DNA from: Acidobacteria bacterium UBA7540
GTDB taxonomy: Bacteria; Acidobacteriota; Terriglobia; UBA7540
DNA: 16,043 nucleotides
Assembly: GCA_002478145.1 (NCBI GenBank)
Contig: DLMI01000114.1
Span: forward strand, 1 to 16,043
Direction: 5' to 3'
A model generated the notes under the pieces. That model searched no databases, was not told where the DNA came from, and saw nothing but the letters and a program-made list of their open reading frames with translations. A program made the translations under genes and the position numbers. Shown here piece by piece: positions 1-6,805 of the stretch (positions within the stretch are counted from its first letter, which is position 1; every line of letters starts with the position of its first letter).

Positions 1-267
1 TTGGTGGACATGTTGGTTGTCGGTCACGAAATAGACACGTTGTGTCCCGTTGGCCATGGCGAAGCTGCTTAGCGCGCTTCTTCCCGGGGCTAACGCTCCG
101 TTCGTGAAGCCCGCCAGGTCCTCGTCGAGCCACTTCGCATTGCTATAATAGAGTTGGTGGAGATGGGCGATTAGCCGTGCCTGAGGATGTCCGGCGCCGC
201 CCGTCATCAGTGTTCCCAATACTGTCAGAACTGCTATCGCCACTACACTTAAACATTGGCGTCTCAT
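1..267 (-). CDS. Secreted lectin/beta-propeller-like repeat protein, N-terminal part
   Basis: Eighty-nine codons are visible, and the C-terminus lies beyond the left edge of the window. The ATG at 267 is preceded by GAGGAGG at a spacing of about five bases, a strong ribosome site that fixes the start. Residues 1 to about 29 form a signal peptide: an MRRQ start, a hydrophobic run VVAIAVLTVL, then a small-residue region. The mature part begins a repeat with the pattern HLHQLYYSNAKWLDEDL, then a stretch ending in SSFAMANGTQRVYFVTDNQHVHQ, where HVHQ appears to open the next copy. This pattern (xHxHQLYY...W.D.DL...VYFV) resembles fucose-lectin or tectonin-type beta-propeller blades in secreted acidobacterial proteins, so an exported carbohydrate-binding role is plausible. 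The family assignment is from memory of the motif and only about one repeat is visible. Confidence 0.65.
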   Translation of the reverse strand, partial: MRRQCLSVVAIAVLTVLGTLMTGGAGHPQARLIAHLHQLYYSNAKWLDEDLAGFTNGALAPGRSALSSFAMANGTQRVYFVTDNQHVHQ

Positions 268-754
268 TTGATCCTCCTCATTCGTTCAATTTGGGAGACC
301 GATCCTGAGGCCACCTCTCCAGTTCCGGCCTCGTGGTGTCCCCGGCCCCTTGTCAAGCCGTGGCGCGAACTAACCTAACATTCGTGACTATTGGCTACGA
401 TTTTACCATTCTAGGCCAGGATTTCCATTTTGGCATCCTGAGCCACAGCAGTATACACCCCACGGGCTCGTTCGCACCCGCAGTTTTGCACTCCAGACGC
501 CAACGCGCCGTCTGGCAGCCGAGTGTGCGCCTTCGGAATGGAGTCAACCGGCACCTTGACCCGTTTCCCATGCGATTTCTCGGATACCTCACCATCCCCC
601 CTGCTGGCTTCGCCAGGTTTTCTCCAGCAGGTTGCGGATTCTATCCGGCAGGCTCGGAATTATTTCAAATTCACACAACTTGAGGGCTGCGTTATTCAGT
701 TGTTACAGAATTGTTGCAGGCAGGAAAGACTCTCGCGCCATGACCCGCCCTGGG
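268..754. other. Gene-free stretch
   Basis: I see no credible gene here. The open frames at 333-683 (plus) and 395-595 (minus) overlap each other, lack ribosome sites and have no protein-like composition. One perfect seven-base stem is visible, CCAGACG at 493-499 with CGTCTGG at 509-515 (nine-base loop), but no T-run follows, so it is not a convincing terminator. The promoter of the lectin-like gene should lie just right of 275, but I cannot pick out a clear -35/-10 pair. Confidence 0.5.
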
Positions 755-965
755 GTTTGCGCCACCTCTCAGCTCACGCGGGTCTGTCGGTTGGGGGGAA
801 GTTCCCTGCCCGTGTGACCGGGCGGGAACCCATCTCCTAGGGCATCGTGAGGCCGGAGTTTCGAGCGTAACGTTAAAGGCACAGGGCCGGAGACGGCGAA
901 CACCTGTGCCGGGCGGAACGACACGAAGGGCGGCCAAGTGAAGCTGGAAATTTCCCGCCCCGTCT
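755..965 (+). mobile_element. Structured RNA remnant, possibly 5' end of a truncated group II intron
   Basis: This stretch has no gene but is dense in stems on the plus strand. GTTCCC-t-GCCCG (801-812) pairs with CGGGC-GGGAAC (819-829) around a six-base loop. GGCACAGG (878-885) pairs exactly with CCTGTGCC (903-910) and encloses a second hairpin, GCCG-GAGA-CGGC (886-897), whose GAGA loop is a GNRA tetraloop. GGGCGG (928-933) pairs with CCGCCC (955-960), with CCA/TGG stacking inside. The left end, GTTTGCGCC at 755, resembles the GUGYG start of bacterial group II introns, and the downstream text resembles domain I as I remember it. No reverse transcriptase frame and no domain V are present, so it would be a dead 5' fragment ending a few bases from the STAS stop codon. 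A different structured RNA is possible. Confidence 0.4.
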
Positions 966-974
966 CATTGACCC

Positions 975-1325
975 CTATGATTTTTCGAAACTGCCGATGG
1001 CCTTGGCTTCGTCATCGTGGATGTCGAAAACGGTGTAAAGCTTGGTAATCTGCAGAAGGTCGTGAACCTTTTTGGTGAGCTTCAGAAGCTTCAACTGCCC
1101 GCCCTGGTTTGTAACCGCCGTGTAGGCGCTTACCAGTTCACCGATGCCGGAACTGTCGATGTAGGAGACATCCGCAAGGTTAATCAAAACCTTCTTATTT
1201 CCCTTGCTTAACTGGTCTCGGACAAGCTCGCGCAATTGCGTGCAGCCTTCTCCCAGGGTGATTCTGCCGCTAAGGTCCACGACTATCACCGAATCAACTT
1301 GTCGAATTGTGGCTTTCATGCTCAC
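975..1325 (-). CDS. Anti-sigma factor antagonist, STAS domain (RsbV/SpoIIAA-like)
   Basis: This 116-residue protein is one STAS domain of normal family length. The strand pattern VDSVIVVDLSGRITL (10-24), then VLINLADVSYIDSSGIG (46-62), is diagnostic. The DSSGIG motif (57-62) carries the serine that the partner kinase phosphorylates in SpoIIAA and RsbV; the unphosphorylated form binds the anti-sigma factor and frees its target. GTG at 1325 is chosen because AAGGAGG (1334-1340) lies eight bases upstream; the ATG two codons later would be fourteen away. The ribosome site and first ten codons lie inside the end of the upstream kinase gene (32-base overlap), so translation is probably coupled and the two proteins made in ratio. 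No sigma factor or PP2C phosphatase gene is in the window. The protein is cytoplasmic. Confidence 0.93.
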   Translation of the reverse strand: MSMKATIRQVDSVIVVDLSGRITLGEGCTQLRELVRDQLSKGNKKVLINLADVSYIDSSGIGELVSAYTAVTNQGGQLKLLKLTKKVHDLLQITKLYTVFDIHDDEAKAIGSFEKS

Positions 1326-1779
1326 GGTCGGTTCCTCCTTGTGTAGGTTGGTGCGCCGGATGAATTCGCTTTACCAAAGTAACCTCGGTTCCCGAGCCTG
1401 GAAGGTGCTTCACGTGGAATTCGTCCATAAAAGTACGGATCAAGAATATCCCGCGGCCGGAAACCTTCAAAAGATTTTCGGTCGAGCAAGGATCGGGAAC
1501 TTCGGCGATATTGAAACCGTTACCCTGGTCGCGAACGCGAATCTCAAGCCGGTCTTTATAAATCTCAAACCGCAGCCATACGCTCTTACTCGCGTCGTTC
1601 TTATTTCCATGCCAGATGGCATTGATCATCGATTCGTGCAAGGCCATTTCAATTTGGTGCTCGGACTCCTCGCCAAATCCTGCGGTTGCGGCGACTCTTC
1701 GCGCGATCTCTTCAGCCACCTCAACGTTCTTGAGATCACTCTCGAGGGTCACTTCCACCACACTGGGTTCAGAAGTCAT
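1294..1779 (-). CDS. Serine-protein kinase / anti-sigma factor, HATPase (RsbW-like)
   Basis: This 161-residue protein has a GHKL ATPase fold of the RsbW/SpoIIAB group. The N-box is at 46-60 (ALHESMINAIWHGNK, with Glu49 and Asn53 as candidate catalytic and magnesium-binding residues). The G1 box is DQGNGF (84-89), the G2 region GRGIFLI (108-114), and the last strand GTEVTLVK (130-137). Such proteins phosphorylate the STAS partner on serine and hold an output protein, classically a sigma factor, inactive. The last 25 residues are polar and lie over the start of the STAS gene, so they may be a loose tail shaped by the overlap. The ATG at 1779 has only a weak ribosome site. With no sigma factor beside it, the target cannot be named; in Acidobacteria such pairs often stand alone and may act on other regulators. 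Confidence 0.9.
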   Translation of the reverse strand: MTSEPSVVEVTLESDLKNVEVAEEIARRVAATAGFGEESEHQIEMALHESMINAIWHGNKNDASKSVWLRFEIYKDRLEIRVRDQGNGFNIAEVPDPCSTENLLKVSGRGIFLIRTFMDEFHVKHLPGSGTEVTLVKRIHPAHQPTQGGTDREHESHNSTS

Positions 1780-2279
1780 AAGCTGCGCGTGGAGCTACTT
1801 ATCCCGTCCATGAAATTACCTTAGGGGTAAGAGAAAGTCAATGAAACAGCAAGCCCTTGAACTCATCACCCTACTCCTGGATATTGACCCGCACGCCTTC
1901 CGCCCGACTGGGCCGCCGCCTGCTATGCTCCCGATCCCACCTTAGGATACTCGGTGGCTATTCCGGAAATGCTTCCCTCCCCCTGTGGCGGCCCACTCAC
2001 AGAATGTACTACAAAACGGTCTGGGGAAGCGGCACATCGCTACACCTACTTCGTTGGATGAAGGGCTCCCGTGACTTCGCCGGAATTGATCAGCTCGGGA
2101 TCCCACGCCGATTCTGCCTATTCCAAGGCTGTGCTGCGCAAAGGGATACTGATACGCGGGACGCCTTCCCCCAAGGCCGAACGGAGCTATGGTCTGTCGC
2201 AGAAGAGAGCTTCTGGCCTTCTTCGATTAGATGCATGAGGCGGACCTGCACCTGCCTTGTTCCGTGGCCCGCGATCTGT
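1780..2279. other. Gene-free stretch with one doubtful micro-ORF
   Basis: The open frame at 1857-2321 (plus) is rich in Arg, Ser, Trp and Cys, starts at a TTG without a ribosome site and runs through the end of the membrane-protein gene on the other strand, so I do not call it. A 34-codon frame starts at ATG 1841 and stops at 1945 (MKQQALELITLLLDIDPHAF, then a proline-rich end); its leader AAGAGAAAG could pass as a weak ribosome site. The encoded peptide is faintly protein-like but there is no further support. Promoter elements for the kinase/STAS pair should lie at about 1790-1850 on the minus strand, with no clear match. Confidence 0.4.
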
Positions 2280-2483
2280 TCAGGAAGAGGGTGGCGTTCT
2301 TCCCGCCTCGCCGGTTGCTAAAGCGCACAAGAAGAGAACCGCCGCCATCACTATGCCGCCGCGGGGTGTAACATCCAGCTTGATCTCCAGACTCGGCAGC
2401 AGCTTCAACACGAGACTGGCCACCATGCAAATCACGCCAAGTCCCCAGCTCACTCCGAGCACAGTACGGTAAACCTTGCCCAT
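2280..2483 (-). CDS. Small two-helix inner-membrane protein, unknown function
   Basis: This 67-residue protein has two likely membrane helices, about 8-29 (LGVSWGLGVICMVASLVLKLLP) and about 42-59 (GGIVMAAVLFLCALATGE), joined by a short loop containing Glu, Lys, Asp and Arg. GGAGG stands six bases before the ATG at 2483, a good ribosome site and the main reason to trust so short a frame. It lies downstream of the macro-domain gene on the same strand with a gap of about 136 bases, so it could be co-transcribed or independent. I recognise the general type from acidobacterial genomes, where it has no known role. No charged or catalytic motif points to a function. Confidence 0.65.
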   Translation of the reverse strand: MGKVYRTVLGVSWGLGVICMVASLVLKLLPSLEIKLDVTPRGGIVMAAVLFLCALATGEAGRTPPSS

Positions 2484-2619
2484 CGGACACCTCCGGTTTC
2501 AAAAATCTGCGTGGCAGTATAGCAATGTGGGGCCTCTGATTCAACGCAATTGCAAGCCCTCTTCTGCAGTTCTCCGGCAGCAGTTTAGGCGTTGTCCTCG
2601 GTGGGAATACAATTTTTGG

Positions 2620-3135
2620 TTAAACGTCTTTTACAGCGTTCAAATAGCATTCATAGGTGTATTTGCCGTAGCACACAAAAACCACCTTCTCGAGGGAGGG
2701 ATTCTTTTCCAGAAAGCTTCTCACCTCGCTCACAGCGATCGCCGTTGCGCGTTCGAGCGGAAAGCCGTACACGCCCGTGCTGATCGCAGGGAAGGCAATG
2801 GTGCGTATGCCCATTTCAACCGCCAATTCCAACGAGGTCCGGTAACAACTCGCCAGCAACTCATCTTCACGCCGGGCGCCACCGTGCCAAACCGGCCCCA
2901 CGGTGTGAATCACCCACTTTGCCGGCAAGTTGTAGCCTTTCGTTATCTTTGCCTCGCCGGTGGGGCAGCCTCCCAGCGTCCTGCATTCCTCAACCAGGCG
3001 AGGCCCGGCAGCCCGGTGGATTGCACCATCCACTCCGCCGCCTCCCAGCAGGGTTGAATTAGCCGCATTCACAATCGCATCCACTTTCTGTTTTGTGATG
3101 TCGCCCTCGACCACCATAACCCTCTCGGAAATCAT
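2620..3135 (-). CDS. Macro-domain protein, ADP-ribose-processing hydrolase (YmdB/MacroD-like)
   Basis: This 171-residue protein is essentially one macro domain, close to E. coli YmdB (about 177). Macro domains of this group bind ADP-ribose, remove O-acetyl groups from O-acetyl-ADP-ribose and can remove mono-ADP-ribose from proteins. The ADP-ribose pocket is intact: GDIT (11-14), [18 protein letters not shown] (24-41, with Asn24 and Asp36 as likely catalytic residues) and the phosphate loop [11 protein letters not shown] (117-127, with Tyr123). The start is set at ATG 3135, not at upstream in-frame codons as far as 3180, because GGAGGAG lies five bases before it and the family begins near here. 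The start overlaps the stop of the upstream leader ORF in ATGA form, so coupling is likely. The protein is cytoplasmic. Its ADP-ribosylated target is unknown, and no ADP-ribosyltransferase gene lies nearby. Confidence 0.93.
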   Translation of the reverse strand: MISERVMVVEGDITKQKVDAIVNAANSTLLGGGGVDGAIHRAAGPRLVEECRTLGGCPTGEAKITKGYNLPAKWVIHTVGPVWHGGARREDELLASCYRTSLELAVEMGIRTIAFPAISTGVYGFPLERATAIAVSEVRSFLEKNPSLEKVVFVCYGKYTYECYLNAVKDV

Positions 3136-3254
3136 CTGCTCTCCTCCGGCTCTTGATACGGAAGGACGCTCCTGCCCCACCGTTTCTTTCTACCTCGGGG
3201 CCGGCCTTCAAAGCGCAGTCCACAATTAATGTTACTACCCTTCCGTGAATCCAT
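3132..3254 (-). CDS. Forty-residue basic leader ORF overlapping the macro-domain gene
   Basis: ATG at 3254 follows GGAGGAG with a five-base spacer and opens 40 codons that end in TGA at 3134-3132, overlapping the ATG of the macro gene by four bases. The peptide starts [12 protein letters not shown], has a strongly basic middle ([13 protein letters not shown]) and ends YQEPEESR. It resembles no family I know. The 15 bases around its start, GGAGGAGAGCAGATG, recur exactly at the start of the macro gene, so the ORF may have arisen by local duplication of the initiation region. It may be a real small protein or a leader whose translation controls macro-domain expression. The evidence is the ribosome site and overlap geometry, not conservation, so certainty is limited. 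Confidence 0.5.
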   Translation of the reverse strand: MDSRKGSNINCGLRFEGRPRGRKKRWGRSVLPYQEPEESR

Positions 3255-3266
3255 CTGCTCTCCTCC
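3133..3266 (-). repeat. Duplicated ribosome-binding/start segment
   Basis: The 15-base string GGAGGAGAGCAGATG occurs at 3266-3252 and again at 3147-3133 (minus strand), each including a start codon: first for the 40-codon leader, then for the macro-domain gene. The copies are 119 bases apart. This decides the start of both frames. Confidence 0.8.
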
Positions 3267-3839
3267 ACCTATAGCTTAAATTGAGAAGTTAATAAAATCT
3301 GCAATCACATGTGATCCCCCCGTCTCGGGTGGCAACGCACGTAGCGTTGGGCTTCCGGATCAAGAACATAAGGACAGGTTAGCCGGGCAAGTGCCGCCCT
3401 AAAGGGCGGAGGCTGGAGTTTGGACTTTCGAGCCCGCCGCGGCGGGCACGGGAAGGATGCGCAAAGGTGCAATTGTCTAGCTGTGCAGCGTTCGGGTTAA
3501 AGACCCGCAGGACCGACCAGCGGGTCCCTGCTACAACCGCTTGCCACTAAGCATTGCAAAGAGACCGTGGGTTGCAGCCCCGCAGCATGGTTTCGACGGC
3601 AACTCCACCCGCCAGGGAAAGGCGACCACGTCAACTTGGGCTCAAAGTGGCGACCGCTCTCTGTGCCGAAATATCAGCAGATGCCGAAATGTCGGCTTAC
3701 CCGATTTCAGCACGAAACCCGCCAAGCCGCCACACTTCGATTAAGTCCTTTTCCGATATATGGTTAACAACTGTGAGGGTAAGAGGGACTTTGGTCCTAC
3801 CCTTGCCCGTACCCTCGGTGGACGAGGTGAATCGCAATC
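3255..3839. repeat. Gene-free divergent intergenic region with three palindromic hairpins
   Basis: No gene is supported; the short frames at 3541-3859 overlap one another in three phases. Three perfect-stem structures lie within 135 bases: CCGCCC-TAAA-GGGCGG (3394-3409), the self-complementary GCCCGCCGCGGCGGGC (3432-3447), and GACCCGC (3502-3508) with GCGGGTC (3520-3526) around eleven bases. None has a T-run, so they look like REP-type dispersed hairpins rather than intrinsic terminators. They separate the divergently transcribed macro-domain and efflux loci. The efflux promoter should lie at about 3730-3800 (AT-rich around CGATATATGGTTAACA), but I cannot assign its boxes. Confidence 0.55.
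3304..3315. promoter_or_regulatory. Perfect 12-bp palindrome, possible operator
   Basis: ATCACATGTGAT is a perfect palindrome about 50 bases upstream of the leader ORF of the macro-domain gene, next to an AT-rich patch (3270-3300) where a minus-strand promoter would be expected. Its position and symmetry suit a dimeric regulator. I cannot name one; the half-sites are not arranged like a standard CRP site. Confidence 0.3.
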
Positions 3840-5480
3840 ATGCTCCGAGTTACCACTAAAATCGAAGAAGAACACGGCAGAGTCACTCTAAAGCTCGAAG
3901 GCAAGCTCGCAGGCCCGTGGGTGGATGAGTTCGAGCGTTGCTGGTGCTTGGCTGTTGAGAAGTGGAAGAACCTTGTTGTGGAACTCGAGGGCGTGACGTT
4001 CATCGATTCCAAAGGTAAGTGTCTACTCGCAAAGATTCACGGCCAGGGAGCAAAGTTGATCGGAGCCGGACTTATGACCAAATCTATCATCGAAGAAATC
4101 GCGGGCTGTGGCAGGGAACAGGGAAGAGACGCGAATGGATCGCGTGGCTCCAAACACACCATCCTTGGGACGCTCGTCCTCCTTGTCCTCCCCATGTTCC
4201 TCTGCTTTGGGAGCGCGCGAGGGCAAGACAGTAATCCCCTGAAGCTGACGCTGAAAGAGGCAGTTCAGCTTGCGTTGAAGCAGAACCCTCAGGTGCAAGT
4301 CGCCAACCTGAATCTGGCACAGAGCGTACAGGATCGGAACATTGCGCGCGCCGGCCTCCTTCCGCAGGCTGATTTTGAGACCGTGGACCGAGCTGAGCGC
4401 TATAACATCTATGCGCTGTTTGGCAGCAAGTTTCCCGGGATCCCCCAACATGGCGGGCCCTTTCAGTTTTTTCAGGCGGGCCCGAACTTTTCCATGCCGG
4501 TATTCGATCTCACCCTCTGGCGGCGTTGGCAGTCTGCGCACCAGGGAATCCGGGCAAGTGAGGCCCAGGAAACGACCGTCCGGGAACAGACCGTGTTGCT
4601 GGTGGTTTCACAATATCTGGGAGGCTTGCGTGCCGGTGCAGCGGTGGTGGCGGCGCAGTCACGGGTCGATTTAGCGCAGGCCCTTTACGATCAGGCGTTT
4701 GACCTGCAAAAGAACGGGGTGGGCACGGGATTGGACACGCTGCGGGCCAACGTGGAACTGCAAAACGAAAAGCAGCGCCTCATCGAGGCGCAAACGCAGG
4801 AGGAGGTGGCCCTTTACGGGCTGGTACGACTCCTCAACCTCGACCCACACCAGAAGGTGGAGTTGGCTGACAAACCCAGCTTTTTCCAGACCCCGGAATT
4901 CGAGGCCAGCCAGAGCTTGGAACAAGCCTTCGTAACTCGGCCGGAGATGAAAGCGCTGGAGGCACGCGAGAGGATTGCGGTACTGGGAAAAAAGACGGCC
5001 AGCGAATCCCGGCTCCCCAGTATCAACCTCAGCGGAAACTGGGCTTACCAGGGCCTTTCGTTGCCGAGCGTTATTCCCTCCTATATATTCCAAGTTTCTC
5101 TGGACGTACCGCTCTTCACCAGCGGCCGGATCCACGCCCAGATTGCACGGTCGGACCTAGAACTGAAGAAAGTCGCACAGGAGAGAGCGGATTTAGGCGA
5201 CCAAATCGCCCTGGAAGTGAAGAGCTCCGTCGCGCAACTCCAGTCCGCGCGCCACGAAGTCGATGTTGCCAACCTGGGCGTCAAGCTGGCTCAGGAAGAA
5301 GTGGCCCAGGCCCGTGACCGCTTCCAGGCCGGGGTTGCCAACAACATCGAAGTGATCACCGCGCAGGACGCTCTGGCGCGCGCCAACGACAATCAGATCG
5401 CAGCCCTGTACGGCTATAACCAGTCACGCGCCGATCTGGCACATGCCATCGGCCAGACCGAAGGCCTTTACGCAAAGTGA
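3840..5480 (+). CDS. TolC-family outer-membrane efflux protein with N-terminal STAS domain
   Basis: This frame of 546 residues has two parts. Residues 1 to about 89 are an STAS domain (GRVTLKLEGKLAGPW, then VVELEGVTFIDSKGKCLL) whose DSKGK loop (56-60) sits where antagonists are phosphorylated. After a polar linker, residues 107-129 form a signal-peptide-like hydrophobic stretch (TILGTLVLLVLPMFLCFGSA, then RGQ), and about 130-546 is a TolC outer-membrane channel subunit: LTLKEAVQLALKQNPQVQ, long helices, and GVGTGLDTLRANVELQN and FQAGVANNIEVITAQDALAR, the two internal repeat signatures. A cytoplasmic STAS ahead of an export signal is odd. An alternative TolC start, ATG 4135, has a GGGAAGAG site just upstream but is out of frame; a one-base indel between 4138 and about 4160 would split the frame into two ordinary genes. 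The ATG at 3840 is supported by GAGGTG upstream. First gene of the efflux operon. Confidence 0.88.
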   Translation: MLRVTTKIEEEHGRVTLKLEGKLAGPWVDEFERCWCLAVEKWKNLVVELEGVTFIDSKGKCLLAKIHGQGAKLIGAGLMTKSIIEEIAGCGREQGRDANGSRGSKHTILGTLVLLVLPMFLCFGSARGQDSNPLKLTLKEAVQLALKQNPQVQVANLNLAQSVQDRNIARAGLLPQADFETVDRAERYNIYALFGSKFPGIPQHGGPFQFFQAGPNFSMPVFDLTLWRRWQSAHQGIRASEAQETTVREQTVLLVVSQYLGGLRAGAAVVAAQSRVDLAQALYDQAFDLQKNGVGTGLDTLRANVELQNEKQRLIEAQTQEEVALYGLVRLLNLDPHQKVELADKPSFFQTPEFEASQSLEQAFVTRPEMKALEARERIAVLGKKTASESRLPSINLSGNWAYQGLSLPSVIPSYIFQVSLDVPLFTSGRIHAQIARSDLELKKVAQERADLGDQIALEVKSSVAQLQSARHEVDVANLGVKLAQEEVAQARDRFQAGVANNIEVITAQDALARANDNQIAALYGYNQSRADLAHAIGQTEGLYAK

Positions 5481-5492
5481 GGTGGAAAGACC

Positions 5493-6797
5493 ATGGAATC
5501 GAACGTCGCTGAACTCGAAAAAGATACGAACCGGGAGCCGTCTGTCCCGCCCCAGCAGGAGCCGGAAAAGCAGGGGATGGCGAGCCGGTGGGCAGACCCG
5601 AAGTTTCGACGGGCCTTGGTGTGGGCGCTGGCCGTGGTGGGCATTCTGTGCATCGCTCTGATCCGGTACTACTACTACCGGGTGAGCACCGACGACGCCG
5701 AGGTGGACGGGCACCTCGTTCCGATGTCTTCCAAGATCTACGGTGACATCGCCGAAGTGCGCGTGGATGACAACCAGCCGGTCAAAGCCGGCCAGGTTCT
5801 GGTCCGCATCGATCCGCGCGATTACCAGGCGAGAGTGGACCAAGCCAAAGCCGCGCTGGTGCTCGCAGAAAGCCAGGCTCAGGCAGCTCAGGTGGGCGTG
5901 CCGCTGACGCAGGAAACGACGCAAAGCTATACCTCCTCAGCCGACGCGCAGTTAGCCAATGCGGAGGCGGAATATGATAGAGCCAAGGCAACTTACGAAA
6001 AGGATTCCACCGCAGAGCTGGCTTTCGCGCGTGCCAACGTGGACGCGCGGCAAGCCGACAACGACCGCGCCCAGGCTGACCTTGCGCGAATGAAGCCCCT
6101 GGTGCAAAAGGCGGAAATCTCTCAGCAACAGTTCGATGCCTACCTGGCGGGCGCGCGTGTGGCTGAAAGCGAGCTGAGAGCAGCAAAGGAACAACTGACT
6201 GCCGCAGAAAGAGGGGCTGAAATCTCCAAGGCAGCGATGTTGGCAGCCAAGGCTAAAGTAGACCAGGCACACGCCGGGGTCGACCAGGCGCGGGCCAACC
6301 ACAAACAGGTCCCCATCAAGCAGGCCGATGCCGATGCCGCTGCCGCCGCGGTCGGGCAGGCCAAAGCCAACCTCGAGGCCGCCGAGCTGGAATTGAGCTA
6401 CACAACCGTTGTTGCGCCTGTGGATAGCGTGGTGACCAAAAAGTCGGTGGAAGTCGGCCAGATCGTTCAGCCTGGCCAAAGCCTGCTGGTCCTGATTCCC
6501 CTTCAGGACATTTGGGTAACCGCCAACTTCAAGGAGACTCAGTTGGCCAAAGTCCGGCCGGGACAGAAGGCGGAAATCCACGTGGATATGTACGGCGAGA
6601 CCTTCACTGGCCACGTGGATTCGATTGCAGGAGCCACGGGCGCACGGCTCAGCCTTTTGCCGCCGGAAAACGCCACGGGCAATTTCGTCAAGGTGGTGCA
6701 GAGGATTCCGGTGAAGATTCTTGTCGATCCCGTTCCCCTGGACAAGGCCGTTCTCCGCCCCGGCATGAATGTGGACGCGACGATCATCACGAAATGA
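5493..6797 (+). CDS. HlyD/EmrA-family membrane fusion protein of a tripartite pump
   Basis: This 434-residue periplasmic adaptor would join the inner-membrane MFS pump to the TolC channel. A cytoplasmic N-terminus of about 40 residues is followed by one membrane helix (41-60, ALVWALAVVGILCIALIRYY). The first lipoyl half starts at TDDAEVDGHLVPMSS (66-80) and runs to RIDPRDYQARVDQAKA. A long alpha-helical hairpin, rich in Ala, Gln, Lys and Glu, spans about 110-300. The second lipoyl half (VVAPVDSVVTKKSVEVGQIV, 306-325) and the beta-barrel follow, with the EmrA-type signature RLSLLPPENATGNFVKVVQR (385-404). Length is near EmrA (about 390) with a longer N-terminus. The start is twelve bases after the TolC stop; GAGGTGG overlaps that stop, so the two are probably coupled. 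Substrate cannot be read from the sequence. Confidence 0.95.
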   Translation: MESNVAELEKDTNREPSVPPQQEPEKQGMASRWADPKFRRALVWALAVVGILCIALIRYYYYRVSTDDAEVDGHLVPMSSKIYGDIAEVRVDDNQPVKAGQVLVRIDPRDYQARVDQAKAALVLAESQAQAAQVGVPLTQETTQSYTSSADAQLANAEAEYDRAKATYEKDSTAELAFARANVDARQADNDRAQADLARMKPLVQKAEISQQQFDAYLAGARVAESELRAAKEQLTAAERGAEISKAAMLAAKAKVDQAHAGVDQARANHKQVPIKQADADAAAAAVGQAKANLEAAELELSYTTVVAPVDSVVTKKSVEVGQIVQPGQSLLVLIPLQDIWVTANFKETQLAKVRPGQKAEIHVDMYGETFTGHVDSIAGATGARLSLLPPENATGNFVKVVQRIPVKILVDPVPLDKAVLRPGMNVDATIITK

Positions 6798-6805
6798 GGT
6801 GAACC

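Noticed and set aside
333..840. Two overlapping plus-strand open frames (116 and 105 codons) and one minus frame
   Set aside because: They conflict with one another, have no ribosome sites or motifs, and the second runs into the structured-RNA stretch.
1841..1945. 34-codon plus-strand micro-ORF
   Set aside because: Only a weak ribosome site supports it, with no recognisable family and no neighbour relation.
1857..2321. 154-codon plus-strand frame
   Set aside because: TTG start without a ribosome site, composition rich in Arg/Ser/Trp/Cys, and antisense overlap with the better supported small membrane protein.
3136..3180. Fifteen-residue N-terminal extension of the macro-domain protein
   Set aside because: GGAGGAG just before ATG 3135 and the normal family length favour the shorter form; the extension would overlap the leader ORF.
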